The notes: a model not told the origin generated them from the letters alone. 64,000 nt of DNA from Paenibacillus graminis (GCF_000758705.1 NZ_CP009287.1:4836001-4900000), one strand, 5' to 3'; counted from the first letter of the stretch, positions 1 to 8,686 are shown. Program-made: numbers and translations.

Positions 1-100
1 ATATAAGTGCAGGCTCTTGGATAAACTAAGGGCTCCTTATCTTTTCAGGCAGCATCCTAAAATGCAGATACAGACATCGGAAGAAGAGGGGATTTATGTC

Positions 101-967
101 ATGCAAGTTCGTAATGTTGTAATGCCGCTCGTTACAGGGCCGGTTGCCAAGCAAGTGAAAGAAGTCGCCATCATTATTTTTTCGGCCTTTCTGGTCGCGA
201 GCGGGCTGCGCCTGTTCCTCATTCCGCATCAGCTGCTCAGCGGCGGGGTTGCAGGAGCGGCATCTGTCATCGGCTATCTAACCAATCCTAAGTACATTTC
301 GCTGTATTATTTCTCCATTAATCTGCCTATCCTGATTTGGGGTTTTGTGGCCGTGGGCAAAAAATACATCTGCTATAGCCTGCTGTCGGTCGTAACCACG
401 ACCTGGTTCTTGAATATCATTCCGCTGATCAAGCTGACCAAAGACCCGATTCTGGCCAGTATTTTCGGGGGAGTCATCATCGCCGGGGGTGTGGGCTTCT
501 CTCTTCGGGCCGGAGGCTCCTCCGGGGGCTTCGATATTCTGGGCTCCATCATTACACGCAAGCGTGATATTCCGATGGGCACCGTTCTGTTTGTGCTGGA
601 TGGGCTGGTCATTCTGAGTCTGGGTTTTTTCAAAAGCTGGGATTCCGCCCTGTACGCCATGCTCTGTATTTTCGTCAAAAGCCGTGTGGTCGATATGATC
701 CATATCCGCCACATCAAGCTGACCTGCTTCATTATCACCAAGGAGCGTGAAAAGATGCTGAACCGCCTCACCTGCCTGCCCCATGGCATCACTGTGGTTA
801 ATGCGGAAGGCGGGTACAGCCACGAGGGGAACACCATGCTCATGACCGTAACCACCCGTTACGAGCTGGCGGAGCTGCGCAAAACGATCCTCGAAACCGA
901 CCCCAAATCGTTCGTCAACGTGCTTGAGACGGTAGAGATCGTCGGCCGGTTCAGACGGCTGGGGTAG
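101..967 (+). CDS. YitT family membrane protein (DUF2179)
   Basis: Predicted integral membrane protein of the YitT/YvjA/DUF2179 family, whose biochemical role is not established. The N-terminal half (about residues 20-180) holds several hydrophobic segments, including a glycine-rich stretch (GGSSGGFDILG) typical of the family. The soluble C-terminal part (about 200-285) is the DUF2179 domain, with TCFIITKE and the motif GYSHEGNTML. The frame is open back to base 17, but the ATG at 101 is preferred because a purine-rich AAGAAGAGGGG lies just upstream and the earlier residues are not membrane-like. A strong hairpin follows the stop. It stands alone, with no operon partner. Confidence 0.85.
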   Translation: MQVRNVVMPLVTGPVAKQVKEVAIIIFSAFLVASGLRLFLIPHQLLSGGVAGAASVIGYLTNPKYISLYYFSINLPILIWGFVAVGKKYICYSLLSVVTTTWFLNIIPLIKLTKDPILASIFGGVIIAGGVGFSLRAGGSSGGFDILGSIITRKRDIPMGTVLFVLDGLVILSLGFFKSWDSALYAMLCIFVKSRVVDMIHIRHIKLTCFIITKEREKMLNRLTCLPHGITVVNAEGGYSHEGNTMLMTVTTRYELAELRKTILETDPKSFVNVLETVEIVGRFRRLG

Positions 968-1003
968 TGTCCGCACAAAGTACCGAAATCCATACCCATA
1001 CCC

Positions 1004-1050
1004 AACAGTCCCATCCCCTGCGGCAAGCGGAGGATGGGACTGTTTTGTTC
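1004..1050 (+). terminator. Rho-independent terminator after the YitT gene
   Basis: A perfect 13-bp inverted repeat (AACAGTCCCATCC at 1004-1016 and its complement at 1032-1044) is followed by TTGTTC, just after the stop codon of the YitT gene. Confidence 0.8.
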
Positions 1051-1137
1051 CTATCAAGGGATTGGGACGTCCATGAGACACCACGCGCTATAAATTGATT
1101 GAACTTAAATATTTTTTGAACAGAGCTCGTCCTCCTT

Positions 1138-1338
1138 AGCGGAAAAAACCGAAAAGGTTCACTAATCGATGTTCGTTACGCTCATGAAGTAGCCTATGTT
1201 GGAAAAAGTACCACTAATCAGGCTGAAAGCGGCCGCATAGGCTGAATAGAGATGGATTAGGTGTACAAAATTCCACTAAAACCTTCTGTAGCGAGAATTT
1301 CAGCGATTTCGTTTTACTTTTTCCACATAGCCATCTAA
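1138..1338. repeat. Extragenic forward-forward-reverse-reverse repeat, divergent copy
   Basis: Two forward motifs (about 1140-1170 and GTTGGAAAAAGTACCACTAA near 1199-1218) are followed by two inverted ones (about 1255-1281 and TTTTACTTTTTCCACATAGC near 1311-1332). The layout matches the copies at 3.6, 16.3 and 42.4 kb, but the sequence has diverged. The inner arms GCCTATGTTGG and CCACATAGCC show that base pairing is kept. No open reading frame lies here. Confidence 0.55.
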
Positions 1339-1351
1339 TGGACATAATTAG

Positions 1352-1465
1352 GACAGCAAGTTCACGGTTCCCGGAACAGCCGCTGATGATGTACAGGGCG
1401 GCGATTTAACTTTGACGGTCGTCATAACGGGAACGGTCTCCCCTGATCAAAAAACAGGACCATAG
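1352..1465 (+). pseudogene. 3' remnant of a secreted-protein gene, possibly TasA/camelysin-like
   Basis: A 37-codon open stretch without a start reads DSKFTVPGTAADDVQGGD and ends ITGTVSPDQKTGP before a TAG. The composition (Thr/Val-rich beta-strand pattern, a PG..ADDVQGG turn) looks like the C-terminus of a real extracellular protein and resembles TasA/CalY-type proteins. An in-frame TAG at 1349-1351 and the repeat element just upstream cut it off from any 5' part. The stop overlaps the ribosome binding site of the next gene. Family assignment is tentative. Confidence 0.35.
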
Positions 1466-1477
1466 GAGGTGAGAGAT

Positions 1478-1915
1478 TTGAAGATCCATAGAATAGATCA
1501 TGCGGGTATAGTCGTAAATGACCTCTCTGCGGCTAAAGCGTTTTTTCTCGATTTTGGCCTTGAGGTGCACGGGGAATGGGAAGCGGAAGGAGAGTCGTTG
1601 GACCGGATAGTGGGGCTTAATGGCGCTAAAACAGCCTGTGTAGGATTGGGAACGCCAGACGGTCAAACATGGATAGAGTTAATCCAATATATTTTGCCGT
1701 CAGATGAGCGGGGAATTCAGTTACCTTTTGCAAATACCCCCGGTATCCGGCATCTGGCATTTATTGTGGAAGCTATTGAAGCCATTGTCGCCAAATTGAA
1801 AAATAAAGGGATGGAAATCTTCAGTGAGATCCAACATTATGAAAAAAGTTATAAATTATGCTGCTGTCGCGGACCAGAGGGAATGATTATAGAGCTGGGG
1901 GAACGAATCAGATAA
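1478..1915 (+). CDS. VOC family (glyoxalase/epimerase-like) protein
   Basis: A 145-residue protein of the vicinal oxygen chelate fold, related to glyoxalase I and methylmalonyl-CoA epimerase; the substrate cannot be told. Two beta-alpha-beta-beta-beta modules are visible: the first opens with HRIDHAGIVVNDL and the second with GIRHLAFIVE. Likely metal ligands are the His in IDHAGIV, the Glu in WIELIQ, the His in IRHLAF and the Glu in MIIELGE. The start is set at TTG 1478, seven bases after a full AGGAGGT, rather than at the GTG inside that site. It stands alone between a gene remnant and the lysC terminator. Confidence 0.75.
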   Translation: MKIHRIDHAGIVVNDLSAAKAFFLDFGLEVHGEWEAEGESLDRIVGLNGAKTACVGLGTPDGQTWIELIQYILPSDERGIQLPFANTPGIRHLAFIVEAIEAIVAKLKNKGMEIFSEIQHYEKSYKLCCCRGPEGMIIELGERIR

Positions 1916-2062
1916 TTGCGATTGCGCTAGGCTTAACCTCTTAAATATCCATCATTTCCGGTGACTTTGGCAGTTATACAATTGCAACGCAGCGAGTGAA
2001 GCTGCATAGAAGGCGATGTGGGGGAGACGATTTTGCTGCATACCTTCATTTCATAATTCCCG

Positions 2063-2101
2063 CAAAAAAAAAGCCCCGCCGCCCTATAGGCAGCGGGACA
2101 T
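2063..2101 (-). terminator. Terminator of lysC
   Basis: Read on the minus strand, TCCCGCTGCC and GGCGGCGGGGC form a GC-rich stem followed by a run of nine T. It lies about 45 bases after the lysC stop. Confidence 0.8.
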
Positions 2102-2142
2102 TTCGACTAAGGCGAGTAAGGTGAGACCGAAACCCCCGGCTT

Positions 2143-3396
2143 CTAGCGGCGGTCCTTCGGTCCTCCGACAAACGCCTGCTCTTCTGTATCCAAATTGTAG
2201 GCGGTGTGAAGCGCCTGGATAATTTTTTGCAGATTGCCGGACTCAATTACGCATGACACTTTGATCTCGGAAGTGCTGACCATCTTGATGCTCACGCCTT
2301 CTTTGGAGATCACCTCGAACATTTGCGCCGCTACACCGGGATGGCTGACCATACCCGCGCCGACAATCGATACCTTGACCAGATTATCCTCGGAAGTGAC
2401 TTCGCGGTAAGGAAGCTCGCTGTGAAGCCCCTCGATAACCTTTTTGGCATGCGCCAGCTCGCTCAGTGCAATGGTGAAGGAGAAGTCGGCTTTCTCGTTC
2501 TGCACACCGCTCTGCACGATGATATCAACGTCCACACCCTCCTCTGCAAGCTTGCCGAATACCTGGGCGAGGACGCCCGGCACATCCGGCACTCCCAGTA
2601 TACTGATCCGCGCCACGTTTTTGTCATATGCAATTCCGCTAACTACCACACCCTGCTCCATGCTTGCTTCCTCCTTCACAACAGTACCTTCATTATGGTT
2701 AAAGCTTGATCTGACGACCAGCTTCACTTGATATCGTTTGGCGTATTCCACAGCCCGCGGATGCAGCACCGCTGCCCCCAGGTTAGCCAGCTCCAGCATT
2801 TCATCATAGGAGATCTCATTGAGCTTGCGCGCAGTCTTCACGATACGCGGGTCCGTGGAATAAATACCGTCCACGTCCGTATAGATTTCGCAGACGTCCG
2901 CTTGGATGGCTGCAGCCAATGCTACGGCTGTAGTGTCCGATCCCCCACGGCCCAGTGTAGTAATCTCTCCGTCTACAGTCATCCCCTGAAAACCGGCTAC
3001 GATAACAATTTGATCGCGCTCCAGCGACTCCAGAACCCGGCGGGGATCAATTTCATTGATCCGTGCCCGGCCATGTGTCTCATCGGTCCGGAATCCCGCC
3101 TGCCAGCCTGTATAAGATACAGCGCTGCGGCCCATCCCATTCAGGGCGATGGACAGAAGCGCGACGGAGATCTGCTCCCCGGTCGTCATGAGCATATCCA
3201 TTTCGCGTGCGGGGGGCTGCCCGTTCAACTGTATGGCCTGATCGATCAATTCATCCGTGGTATCTCCCATGGCGGATACAACCACAACACAGCGGTGACC
3301 CTCATCCTGCTTATCTGCGATGCGCCCCGCAACACGCTTCATTCGTTCAATGTCGCCAACGGAGCTGCCTCCGAATTTCATGACATAAAGTGACAA
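2143..3396 (-). CDS. lysC: Aspartate kinase
   Basis: Phosphorylates aspartate, the entry step to lysine, threonine, methionine and diaminopimelate. The 417 residues match the family. The N-terminal kinase domain begins with KFGGSS (residues 7-12) and contains the LGRGGSDTTAVALAAA nucleotide/substrate region. The C-terminal part (about 270-417) holds two ACT domains, where allosteric control by amino acids would act. The TTG at 3396 is chosen as start: it gives the usual MSLYVMKFGGSS beginning and has AGGGAG 10 bases upstream; a GTG four codons earlier is possible. No lysine riboswitch was seen upstream; a repeat element lies there instead. Confidence 0.93.
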   Translation of the reverse strand: MSLYVMKFGGSSVGDIERMKRVAGRIADKQDEGHRCVVVVSAMGDTTDELIDQAIQLNGQPPAREMDMLMTTGEQISVALLSIALNGMGRSAVSYTGWQAGFRTDETHGRARINEIDPRRVLESLERDQIVIVAGFQGMTVDGEITTLGRGGSDTTAVALAAAIQADVCEIYTDVDGIYSTDPRIVKTARKLNEISYDEMLELANLGAAVLHPRAVEYAKRYQVKLVVRSSFNHNEGTVVKEEASMEQGVVVSGIAYDKNVARISILGVPDVPGVLAQVFGKLAEEGVDVDIIVQSGVQNEKADFSFTIALSELAHAKKVIEGLHSELPYREVTSEDNLVKVSIVGAGMVSHPGVAAQMFEVISKEGVSIKMVSTSEIKVSCVIESGNLQKIIQALHTAYNLDTEEQAFVGGPKDRR

Positions 3397-3570
3397 AGTC
3401 CATTTCACTCCCTATTTCGGTCTATGTAACAGCTTATAATGGTTTCGTGCTTTAAACCAGTATAATACGAAAAACGCCTCATGCGGTAATAGTTTCACAA
3501 AAAAAACCGCTTATTTTCCGGACACCAAATTTTTCCTGTCCAGAATAAACAACTCTGCCGGACTTGGAGT

Positions 3571-3802
3571 TACCTGAAGGGCCTTCCATGATTCCTGCGC
3601 AATCCCTAGTGGAAAAAGAAAGGTCAACTAATTCGCCCAGGCACCATGTTTCTCCACCCAATAGGTGGAAAAAGGTTAACTAATTCAGCCCATTTGGCCC
3701 CCGATGGAGTAATTTTGCCCTATTAAGTTTCCTTTTTCCACTTACGTCTTACGATTACTGCCTTTGTGGAGAATTAAGTTCCCTTTTTCCATCTAGAGCT
3801 AT
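3571..3802. repeat. Extragenic forward-forward-reverse-reverse repeat, copy 2
   Basis: Forward motifs with GTGGAAAAAG begin at 3609 and 3665 (56 nt apart), each running into AACTAATTC. Inverted motifs follow (AATTAAGTTTCCTTTTTCCA near 3721, and TTAAGTTCCCTTTTTCCA near 3776). The stretch TTACCTGAAGG just upstream is shared with the copies at 16.3 and 42.3 kb. It occupies most of the 525-bp gap between lysC and efp. Confidence 0.8.
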
Positions 3803-3863
3803 GACGCTTCTTCAACTGCCTCTTCTCACCTTCATTCCCCAGAAAAAACATATAGTTCCCTAC

Positions 3864-3895
3864 AAAAAAAACCCCCGCCGCAAGCGCGGGGAGGC
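3864..3895 (-). terminator. Terminator of efp
   Basis: On the minus strand, CCCCGCGCTTGCGGCGGGG forms a short GC-rich hairpin followed by nine T, about 25 bases after the efp stop. Confidence 0.85.
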
Positions 3896-3921
3896 TGATA
3901 AACATCACTTCTCTGATAATC

Positions 3922-4479
3922 CTACGCGCGGGAAATGTATTTGCCTTCGCGGGTATCGATCAGCAGAACGTCGTTCTCATTGATGAAGAGCGGGACTTGT
4001 ACCGTGAGGCCTGTTTCCAGAGTTGCTGCTTTGGTTGCACCCTGCGCTGTGTTGCCTTTAACGCCAGGCTCAGTTTCCGTAACCTTCAGCTCCACGCTGG
4101 TTGGCAGGTTGATCCCGAGGATTTCACCCTGGTAGCTGACAATATTCACGGTCATGTTTTCTTGCAGGAAGTTAAGCTCCCATTCCAATTGCTTGGCGGA
4201 CAGCTCGAACTGGTCGTAAGTTTCGTTGTCCATGAATACATGGTCCGATCCGCTTGCATACAAATATTGCACACCGCGGTTTTCGATGATGGCGCGGCCG
4301 ATGGTTTCACCGGCACGAAAGGTGCGCTCAACAGTGTTGCCGTTGCGCAGGTTTTTAAGCTTGGAGCGCACGAATGCGGCACCTTTACCCGGCTTGACAT
4401 GCTGGAAATCGAGGACGGTAAAAATATCCCCATCCACCTCTACGGTCAAGCCTGTTTTGAAATCGTTAACTGAAATCAC
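3922..4479 (-). CDS. efp: Translation elongation factor P
   Basis: EF-P binds stalled ribosomes and helps form peptide bonds at polyproline stretches. At 185 residues it has the usual length and the three-beta-barrel layout: KOW-like N-terminal domain ([17 protein letters not shown]), a central OB domain and a C-terminal OB domain ending [10 protein letters not shown]. The loop [13 protein letters not shown] corresponds to the tip that reaches the peptidyl-transferase centre. The start is GTG, behind CAGGAGGGA. It follows yqhT by about 40 bases, the same order as in Bacillus subtilis, so the two are very likely co-transcribed. Confidence 0.96.
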   Translation of the reverse strand: MISVNDFKTGLTVEVDGDIFTVLDFQHVKPGKGAAFVRSKLKNLRNGNTVERTFRAGETIGRAIIENRGVQYLYASGSDHVFMDNETYDQFELSAKQLEWELNFLQENMTVNIVSYQGEILGINLPTSVELKVTETEPGVKGNTAQGATKAATLETGLTVQVPLFINENDVLLIDTREGKYISRA

Positions 4480-4521
4480 TAAAAATCCCTCCTGGAATCA
4501 ATTTACCTGATTACAAACACC

Positions 4522-5589
4522 TTACAATACCAAATAATCCTTTGAAGAATGGGTCAGCAGCATTGTGCCGCTTTCGGTGATTACGATATCATCTTCGATC
4601 CGCACACCGCCCAGACCCGGCAAATAAATGCCTGGCTCTACAGTTACAACCATCCCCGGTTCCATAATTTCATCCGCCAGCTTGGACAACCGCGGGTTTT
4701 CATGAACCTCCATACCCAAACCGTGTCCTGTGCTGTGTCCGAAATATTCACCGTAGCCGTAACGGGTGATGACGTCACGCGCCAGAGCGTCGCATTCCCT
4801 TCCGGTCATGCCCGGCTTGATATTGGCCAGCGTGTGGAGCTGCGCTTCAAGCACAATATCGTAAATTTCTTTGAGCTTAGGGTCCGGAGTGCCCAATGCG
4901 ATCGTACGTGTTACATCCGAGCAGTAGCCATCCAGCAGCGCACCGAAATCGAAGGTCACGAATTCATTGTTCTGAATGACCTTGCTGCTTGCCACGCCAT
5001 GCGGCATCGCTGACCGTTCACCGGAAGCCACAATCGTATCGAACGAAGATGAGGTTGCGCCGTGGGTGCGCATGTAGAATTCCATTTCCAGATCCACGTC
5101 ACGTTCGGTCATGCCGGGCTTAATCACATTCAGGATGTGGCTGAACGTGGCATCCGCCAGATCTGCAGCACGCTGCATCACAGCAAGTTCGCCTTCATCC
5201 TTAAATGCCCGCAGATTCTCAACAGCCTTGGAGACCGGCACCAGCACCGCAGGCTGCAGCGCAGCCGCATATGCACTATAGGCACTGAAAGTCACGTCAT
5301 CCTGTTCGAAGCCGATGCGGACATTCGCGCCCTGCAGCAGCTCCCGGACAGTATCAATAAATTTCGGACCATGCTGTACCACCTTCAGGCCTGTTACCTG
5401 TTCCGCCGCCTGTGTCATATACCTGAAGTCAGTCAGCAGATAGCTGTCATCGCCGGTGACCAGAACAAAACCGGAAGAACCGGTGAATCCGCTTAAATAG
5501 CGGCGGTTAATGCCGCTGGTTATTAAGATCGCATCCAATCCCTGTTCCTGCAAAACCTTGCGCAGCTTGGAGACACGCTTGTTGCCCAT
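4522..5589 (-). CDS. yqhT: M24 family Xaa-Pro peptidase (YqhT-like)
   Basis: Cytoplasmic metallopeptidase of family M24, predicted to remove N-terminal residues ahead of proline. The creatinase-type N-terminal domain (about 1-130) is followed by the pita-bread catalytic domain. Metal ligands are visible: the Asp pair in FDFGALLDGYCSDVTRT, the His in GHSTGHGLG, a Glu in VTVEPGIY and a Glu in VRIEDDI. About 355 residues is the normal length. The second of two close ATGs (5589) fits the AGGAG site better than the first (5595). It lies directly upstream of efp. Its reaction on a real substrate is inferred from the family. Confidence 0.9.
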   Translation of the reverse strand: MGNKRVSKLRKVLQEQGLDAILITSGINRRYLSGFTGSSGFVLVTGDDSYLLTDFRYMTQAAEQVTGLKVVQHGPKFIDTVRELLQGANVRIGFEQDDVTFSAYSAYAAALQPAVLVPVSKAVENLRAFKDEGELAVMQRAADLADATFSHILNVIKPGMTERDVDLEMEFYMRTHGATSSSFDTIVASGERSAMPHGVASSKVIQNNEFVTFDFGALLDGYCSDVTRTIALGTPDPKLKEIYDIVLEAQLHTLANIKPGMTGRECDALARDVITRYGYGEYFGHSTGHGLGMEVHENPRLSKLADEIMEPGMVVTVEPGIYLPGLGGVRIEDDIVITESGTMLLTHSSKDYLVL

Positions 5590-5663
5590 TTTCATTCTCC
5601 TCTCGAAATAGCCACATTGTATTTTAACATAGGGTCATGCCCTTGAGAAGTTTTTTCGGGCTG

Positions 5664-6155
5664 TCAGGCAAGCTTTGTCTGCTGTTCGCGTTTCCGTTCA
5701 TCCGTATACTCGATAGCTGCCGTATACCCGATGAATAATCCCCAGAGCAAAAAAATGCAAAATTCACTGACCACTGAGTTCCACGGCAGCCTGAACATCT
5801 TCTGCTGCAGGAATTGCCATGATCCGGCAAGGAAGATCGCCGACCAGCACAGCACACCGAAGATCATCCCCGGCCATGGCCCCTTCAGCTTGCGCAAGAT
5901 CAGCACATACAGCAGGGCCGCTACCACCGAAAAAGCAATAAAAGACAGATATCCTAACAGATGACCCGCCGGTGTCATCAAGAACTTATGCTTAAAAAAG
6001 GGCTCGGCCAGAAATCCCGGAATCACCTTGGTAAAATGCAGGGCATACGTCAGCCAGCGTACCCCTCCCCAGATTAATCCGGCGAAAAAGCCCAGCTCCA
6101 TGCCGAAAGCCCAGGGGTTGGTACGTTCCGTTTTTTGCTTATGGGATTTGCTCAT
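5664..6155 (-). CDS. yqhR: YqhR family membrane protein
   Basis: A 163-residue membrane protein of unknown function, recognised from position and character as YqhR: a basic N-terminus (MSKSHKQKTERTNP) followed by four hydrophobic segments (around 18-40, 58-80, 88-108, 125-150) with a charged C-terminal tail. It lies between yqhQ and yqhT as in Bacillus subtilis. The aroQ (yqhS) gene that usually sits between yqhR and yqhT is absent; only 74 bases separate them. Confidence 0.75.
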   Translation of the reverse strand: MSKSHKQKTERTNPWAFGMELGFFAGLIWGGVRWLTYALHFTKVIPGFLAEPFFKHKFLMTPAGHLLGYLSFIAFSVVAALLYVLILRKLKGPWPGMIFGVLCWSAIFLAGSWQFLQQKMFRLPWNSVVSEFCIFLLWGLFIGYTAAIEYTDERKREQQTKLA

Positions 6156-6310
6156 TATGCTGCCTCTCTTTCAATTGATGGAATAGCTTGCACGCTCTCT
6201 GCTCCCAGTTCCTAGTATGTACAGGAAAAGGCAATCCAACTAGCAATGTCGCCATAAATTAGTTACAATGTATTATATAAATCACATTAATACACGGGAA
6301 GGTGAATTGG

Positions 6311-7309
6311 TTGTCCCAAGAAACTCCAAGTTACGGCGGCCAAGCCGTCATTGAAGGCGTTATGTTCGGCGGCAAGCATATCAATGTAACTGCCGTAAGA
6401 AGGAAGAACCAGGAAATTACATTTTTGGAGGTGCCGAGAAGCGATAAGAGCTGGGTCGTTAAACTGCGCAGGATACCGTTTCTTCGCGGCCTTGTCAGTA
6501 TTATAGATTCCAGCGCCAAAGGCTCCAAGCATTTGAATTATTCAGCAGAATCCTATGCCGAGGATGAGACCGAGCCGGAAGATTTGGCTAAACAGCAGGA
6601 GAAAGCCAAGAAAAAGGAAGAGGGCTGGAGCCTGGGGATGATTTTTGGCGTAGCGATCATGGGTATTTTATCTTTTCTTTTCGGCAAGCTGATCTTTACC
6701 CTTGTCCCTGTCTTTGTTGAAAATTATCTGTTCAAGAATGCATTTGATAACTACATTCTGCACAACCTCGTAGAAGGCGGAATTAAACTGGTTCTCTTGC
6801 TCGTCTATCTGTGGGCCATCTCTCAGACCCCTGTAGTGAAGCGGCTGTTCCAGTACCATGGCGCCGAGCATAAGGTCATCAGCGCATTTGAAGCCGGTGA
6901 AGAGCTGACCGTAGCGAACGTGCAGAAGTACAGCCGTCTGCATTACCGCTGCGGAAGCAGCTTCATGATGCTGACAATTATCCTTGGCGTCATTATCTAC
7001 TCCGTGTTTCCTTGGGATAACCTGGTTGAACGTGTAGTGCAGCGGATTGTGCTGCTGCCGGTCGTCATCGGTATCTCCTTTGAGGTTCTGAAGGGAACCA
7101 ATGCCGTAAGAGACATTCCGGGACTGAAGTATCTGGGCTACCCTGGACTGTGGCTGCAGCTGCTTACCACCAAGGAACCCAAAGATGAAATGGTCGAAGT
7201 CTCCATCGCCTCATTTAACCGGATGCGGGAGCTGGATGCCGCAATCGAAGCAGGGGCATATACTGAAGCAAGTGTGTCAGGCGGAATATTGGATCCTGCG
7301 AAAGGATGA
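6311..7309 (+). CDS. yqhQ: YqhQ family membrane protein (DUF1385)
   Basis: A 332-residue membrane protein of the DUF1385/YqhQ family; the molecular function is not known. Family signatures are clear: YGGQAVIEGVMFGG near the N-terminus, the central FQYHGAEHKVISAFE and the C-terminal PGLWLQLLTT. Membrane segments lie around residues 105-130, 145-170, 215-240 and 245-265. The TTG at 6311 is preferred over the GTG at 6302 because GGGAAGGTG lies at proper distance and the protein then begins MSQETPSYGGQ. It is divergent from yqhR, with a 150-bp shared promoter region. Confidence 0.85.
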   Translation: MSQETPSYGGQAVIEGVMFGGKHINVTAVRRKNQEITFLEVPRSDKSWVVKLRRIPFLRGLVSIIDSSAKGSKHLNYSAESYAEDETEPEDLAKQQEKAKKKEEGWSLGMIFGVAIMGILSFLFGKLIFTLVPVFVENYLFKNAFDNYILHNLVEGGIKLVLLLVYLWAISQTPVVKRLFQYHGAEHKVISAFEAGEELTVANVQKYSRLHYRCGSSFMMLTIILGVIIYSVFPWDNLVERVVQRIVLLPVVIGISFEVLKGTNAVRDIPGLKYLGYPGLWLQLLTTKEPKDEMVEVSIASFNRMRELDAAIEAGAYTEASVSGGILDPAKG

Positions 7310-7316
7310 GTGGTCT

Positions 7317-7658
7317 ATGATCAAGCATGCTTTGATTTTTTGGATAACGGTCTCACTGGCGGTACTGGGTCTGGTAACACAGTTTATGCTGATTGGCTTC
7401 CGGGCATTGACTTCTTTAATTATTCCGTTGCTGCTTCTGGGGATTGTGTTTTATGCCTACCGGTCAGCTAAGCTTGGCAATGGTCAGGGTTCCGGCAAAT
7501 CCAAAACCAAAGTAATACCTTCCCAAAAAACGATGGCCAAGGTTGCTGGTCTGCGTAAAACACAGTCAGCAGCTCCCGGCAAACGCAAAACCTATCCGTT
7601 TCAGGTCATCGAAGGCAGCAAGGGCAAGAACGATGAGCAGCTGCCCAAATATCATTAA
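7317..7658 (+). CDS. YqhP-like small membrane protein with a basic tail
   Basis: A 113-residue protein starting 7 bases after the yqhQ stop, behind AAAGGATGAG, so it is translated from the same message. Two hydrophobic segments (about 4-22 and 26-44) are followed by a strongly basic, Ser/Lys-rich cytoplasmic tail (GSGKSKTKVIPSQK and later KRKTYPF). Its place after yqhQ matches Bacillus subtilis yqhP. No enzyme motif is visible. Confidence 0.65.
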   Translation: MIKHALIFWITVSLAVLGLVTQFMLIGFRALTSLIIPLLLLGIVFYAYRSAKLGNGQGSGKSKTKVIPSQKTMAKVAGLRKTQSAAPGKRKTYPFQVIEGSKGKNDEQLPKYH

Positions 7659-7700
7659 AAAAGCCTTCCCGCGCAGCAATGTGCGGGAGGGCTTTTTTAA
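7657..7700. terminator. Bidirectional terminator between yqhP and yqhO
   Basis: AAAAAAGCCTTCCCGC pairs with GCGGGAGGGCTTTTTT across a 10-nt loop. The A-run and T-run make it work in both directions for the two convergent genes. Confidence 0.88.
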
Positions 7701-7728
7701 TATATGATTTTATATGCTTTACGCAATC

Positions 7729-8676
7729 TTAGAAAATTGTAGGCTTCGGAAGCGGCCGCCAATTTTTGAAAAATGCCTCCCCCGCCTTGTATCCTGCCGT
7801 ATACAGCTCGTCACTTCTCTCCGGCGCGAGATTGAACTCAGTCATCGAGATGCCCAAAGTGGGAATTTTAACCGTCCGGATAAATTTTTCCGTTTCAATG
7901 TAACGTTCATCATGGGCAGACAGCATGGTGCCCACCATAGCCTGCAGCATACTGAAAGGACCGGTAATTCTGTGCGGCTGCGGTTGTGTTTTTCCGATCA
8001 TCTGATAACCTACCGTGGGGATTCTGCGGCCCGGGCTTTTGAAGCCCTCTTCCTTCTCGTCGAAGAGCCACAACGGAAAATTGCTCAACAGGCCCCCATC
8101 GACCATATAGACAAACTGCTCAGCAAAAGACTTTCCTTTAGCCGCTTCATTACTCATTCTCAGCATTACCGGATCAAAAAAATACGGGATGCTGCAGCTC
8201 ATCCGCACCGCTTTGGCCACCTCGAAGCTGTCCGGGGAAATCCCATACTGCTTCAAGTCGTCGGGCAGCACAACCAGACGGCCGTTCGTAATATCGGAGG
8301 CGATAATGGACAGCTTGCCGCGGGGCAGATCTCCAAAGGTGACAATTCCTTTTTCTTTCAAAATCCCGCGTATCCACGACTCCAGCGCCTCCCCGGAATA
8401 CAGCCCTTTTTTGATCAACACACGTAATGCCGGTCCCACATAAGCCGTATTATAGAGAAAGCCCCTTTTTAGAAAAGAGGTAAAAACAGTTGCCTGGATA
8501 ATCCTGCTCATCGCTTCACCGTCATACCCCGCGGCAAGCAGCGAGGCGATGATGGAGCCCGAAGAGGTTCCCGCCATCCGCTTAAACACCGCCCCCGCCT
8601 GCTCTGAAGCCTGAACCGCGCCCGCGAGCGAAATCCCCTTCACACCCCCGCCTTCAAATACGGCATTGATCTCCAT
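7729..8676 (-). CDS. yqhO: Patatin-like phospholipase (YqhO-like)
   Basis: Serine lipid acyl hydrolase of the patatin family. All three signatures are present: the oxyanion loop GGGVKG (residues 9-14), the nucleophile elbow GTSSG (36-40, Ser38) and the catalytic Asp in MVDGGLLSNFP (near 190). At 315 residues it is a compact single-domain member with no signal peptide, so it probably acts inside the cell or at the inner membrane face. The ribosome binding site lies inside a hairpin (8687-8728). It converges on yqhP and keeps the Bacillus subtilis neighbourhood. Confidence 0.9.
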   Translation of the reverse strand: MEINAVFEGGGVKGISLAGAVQASEQAGAVFKRMAGTSSGSIIASLLAAGYDGEAMSRIIQATVFTSFLKRGFLYNTAYVGPALRVLIKKGLYSGEALESWIRGILKEKGIVTFGDLPRGKLSIIASDITNGRLVVLPDDLKQYGISPDSFEVAKAVRMSCSIPYFFDPVMLRMSNEAAKGKSFAEQFVYMVDGGLLSNFPLWLFDEKEEGFKSPGRRIPTVGYQMIGKTQPQPHRITGPFSMLQAMVGTMLSAHDERYIETEKFIRTVKIPTLGISMTEFNLAPERSDELYTAGYKAGEAFFKNWRPLPKPTIF

Positions 8677-8686
8677 AGACAGTCAT

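Noticed and set aside
278..1084. 268-codon minus-strand frame across the YitT gene
   Set aside because: Shadow of the YitT gene; it also crosses that gene's terminator hairpin and has no start signal.
3397..3560. Lysine riboswitch upstream of lysC
   Set aside because: The conserved L-box segments were not seen; the region holds repeat sequence instead.
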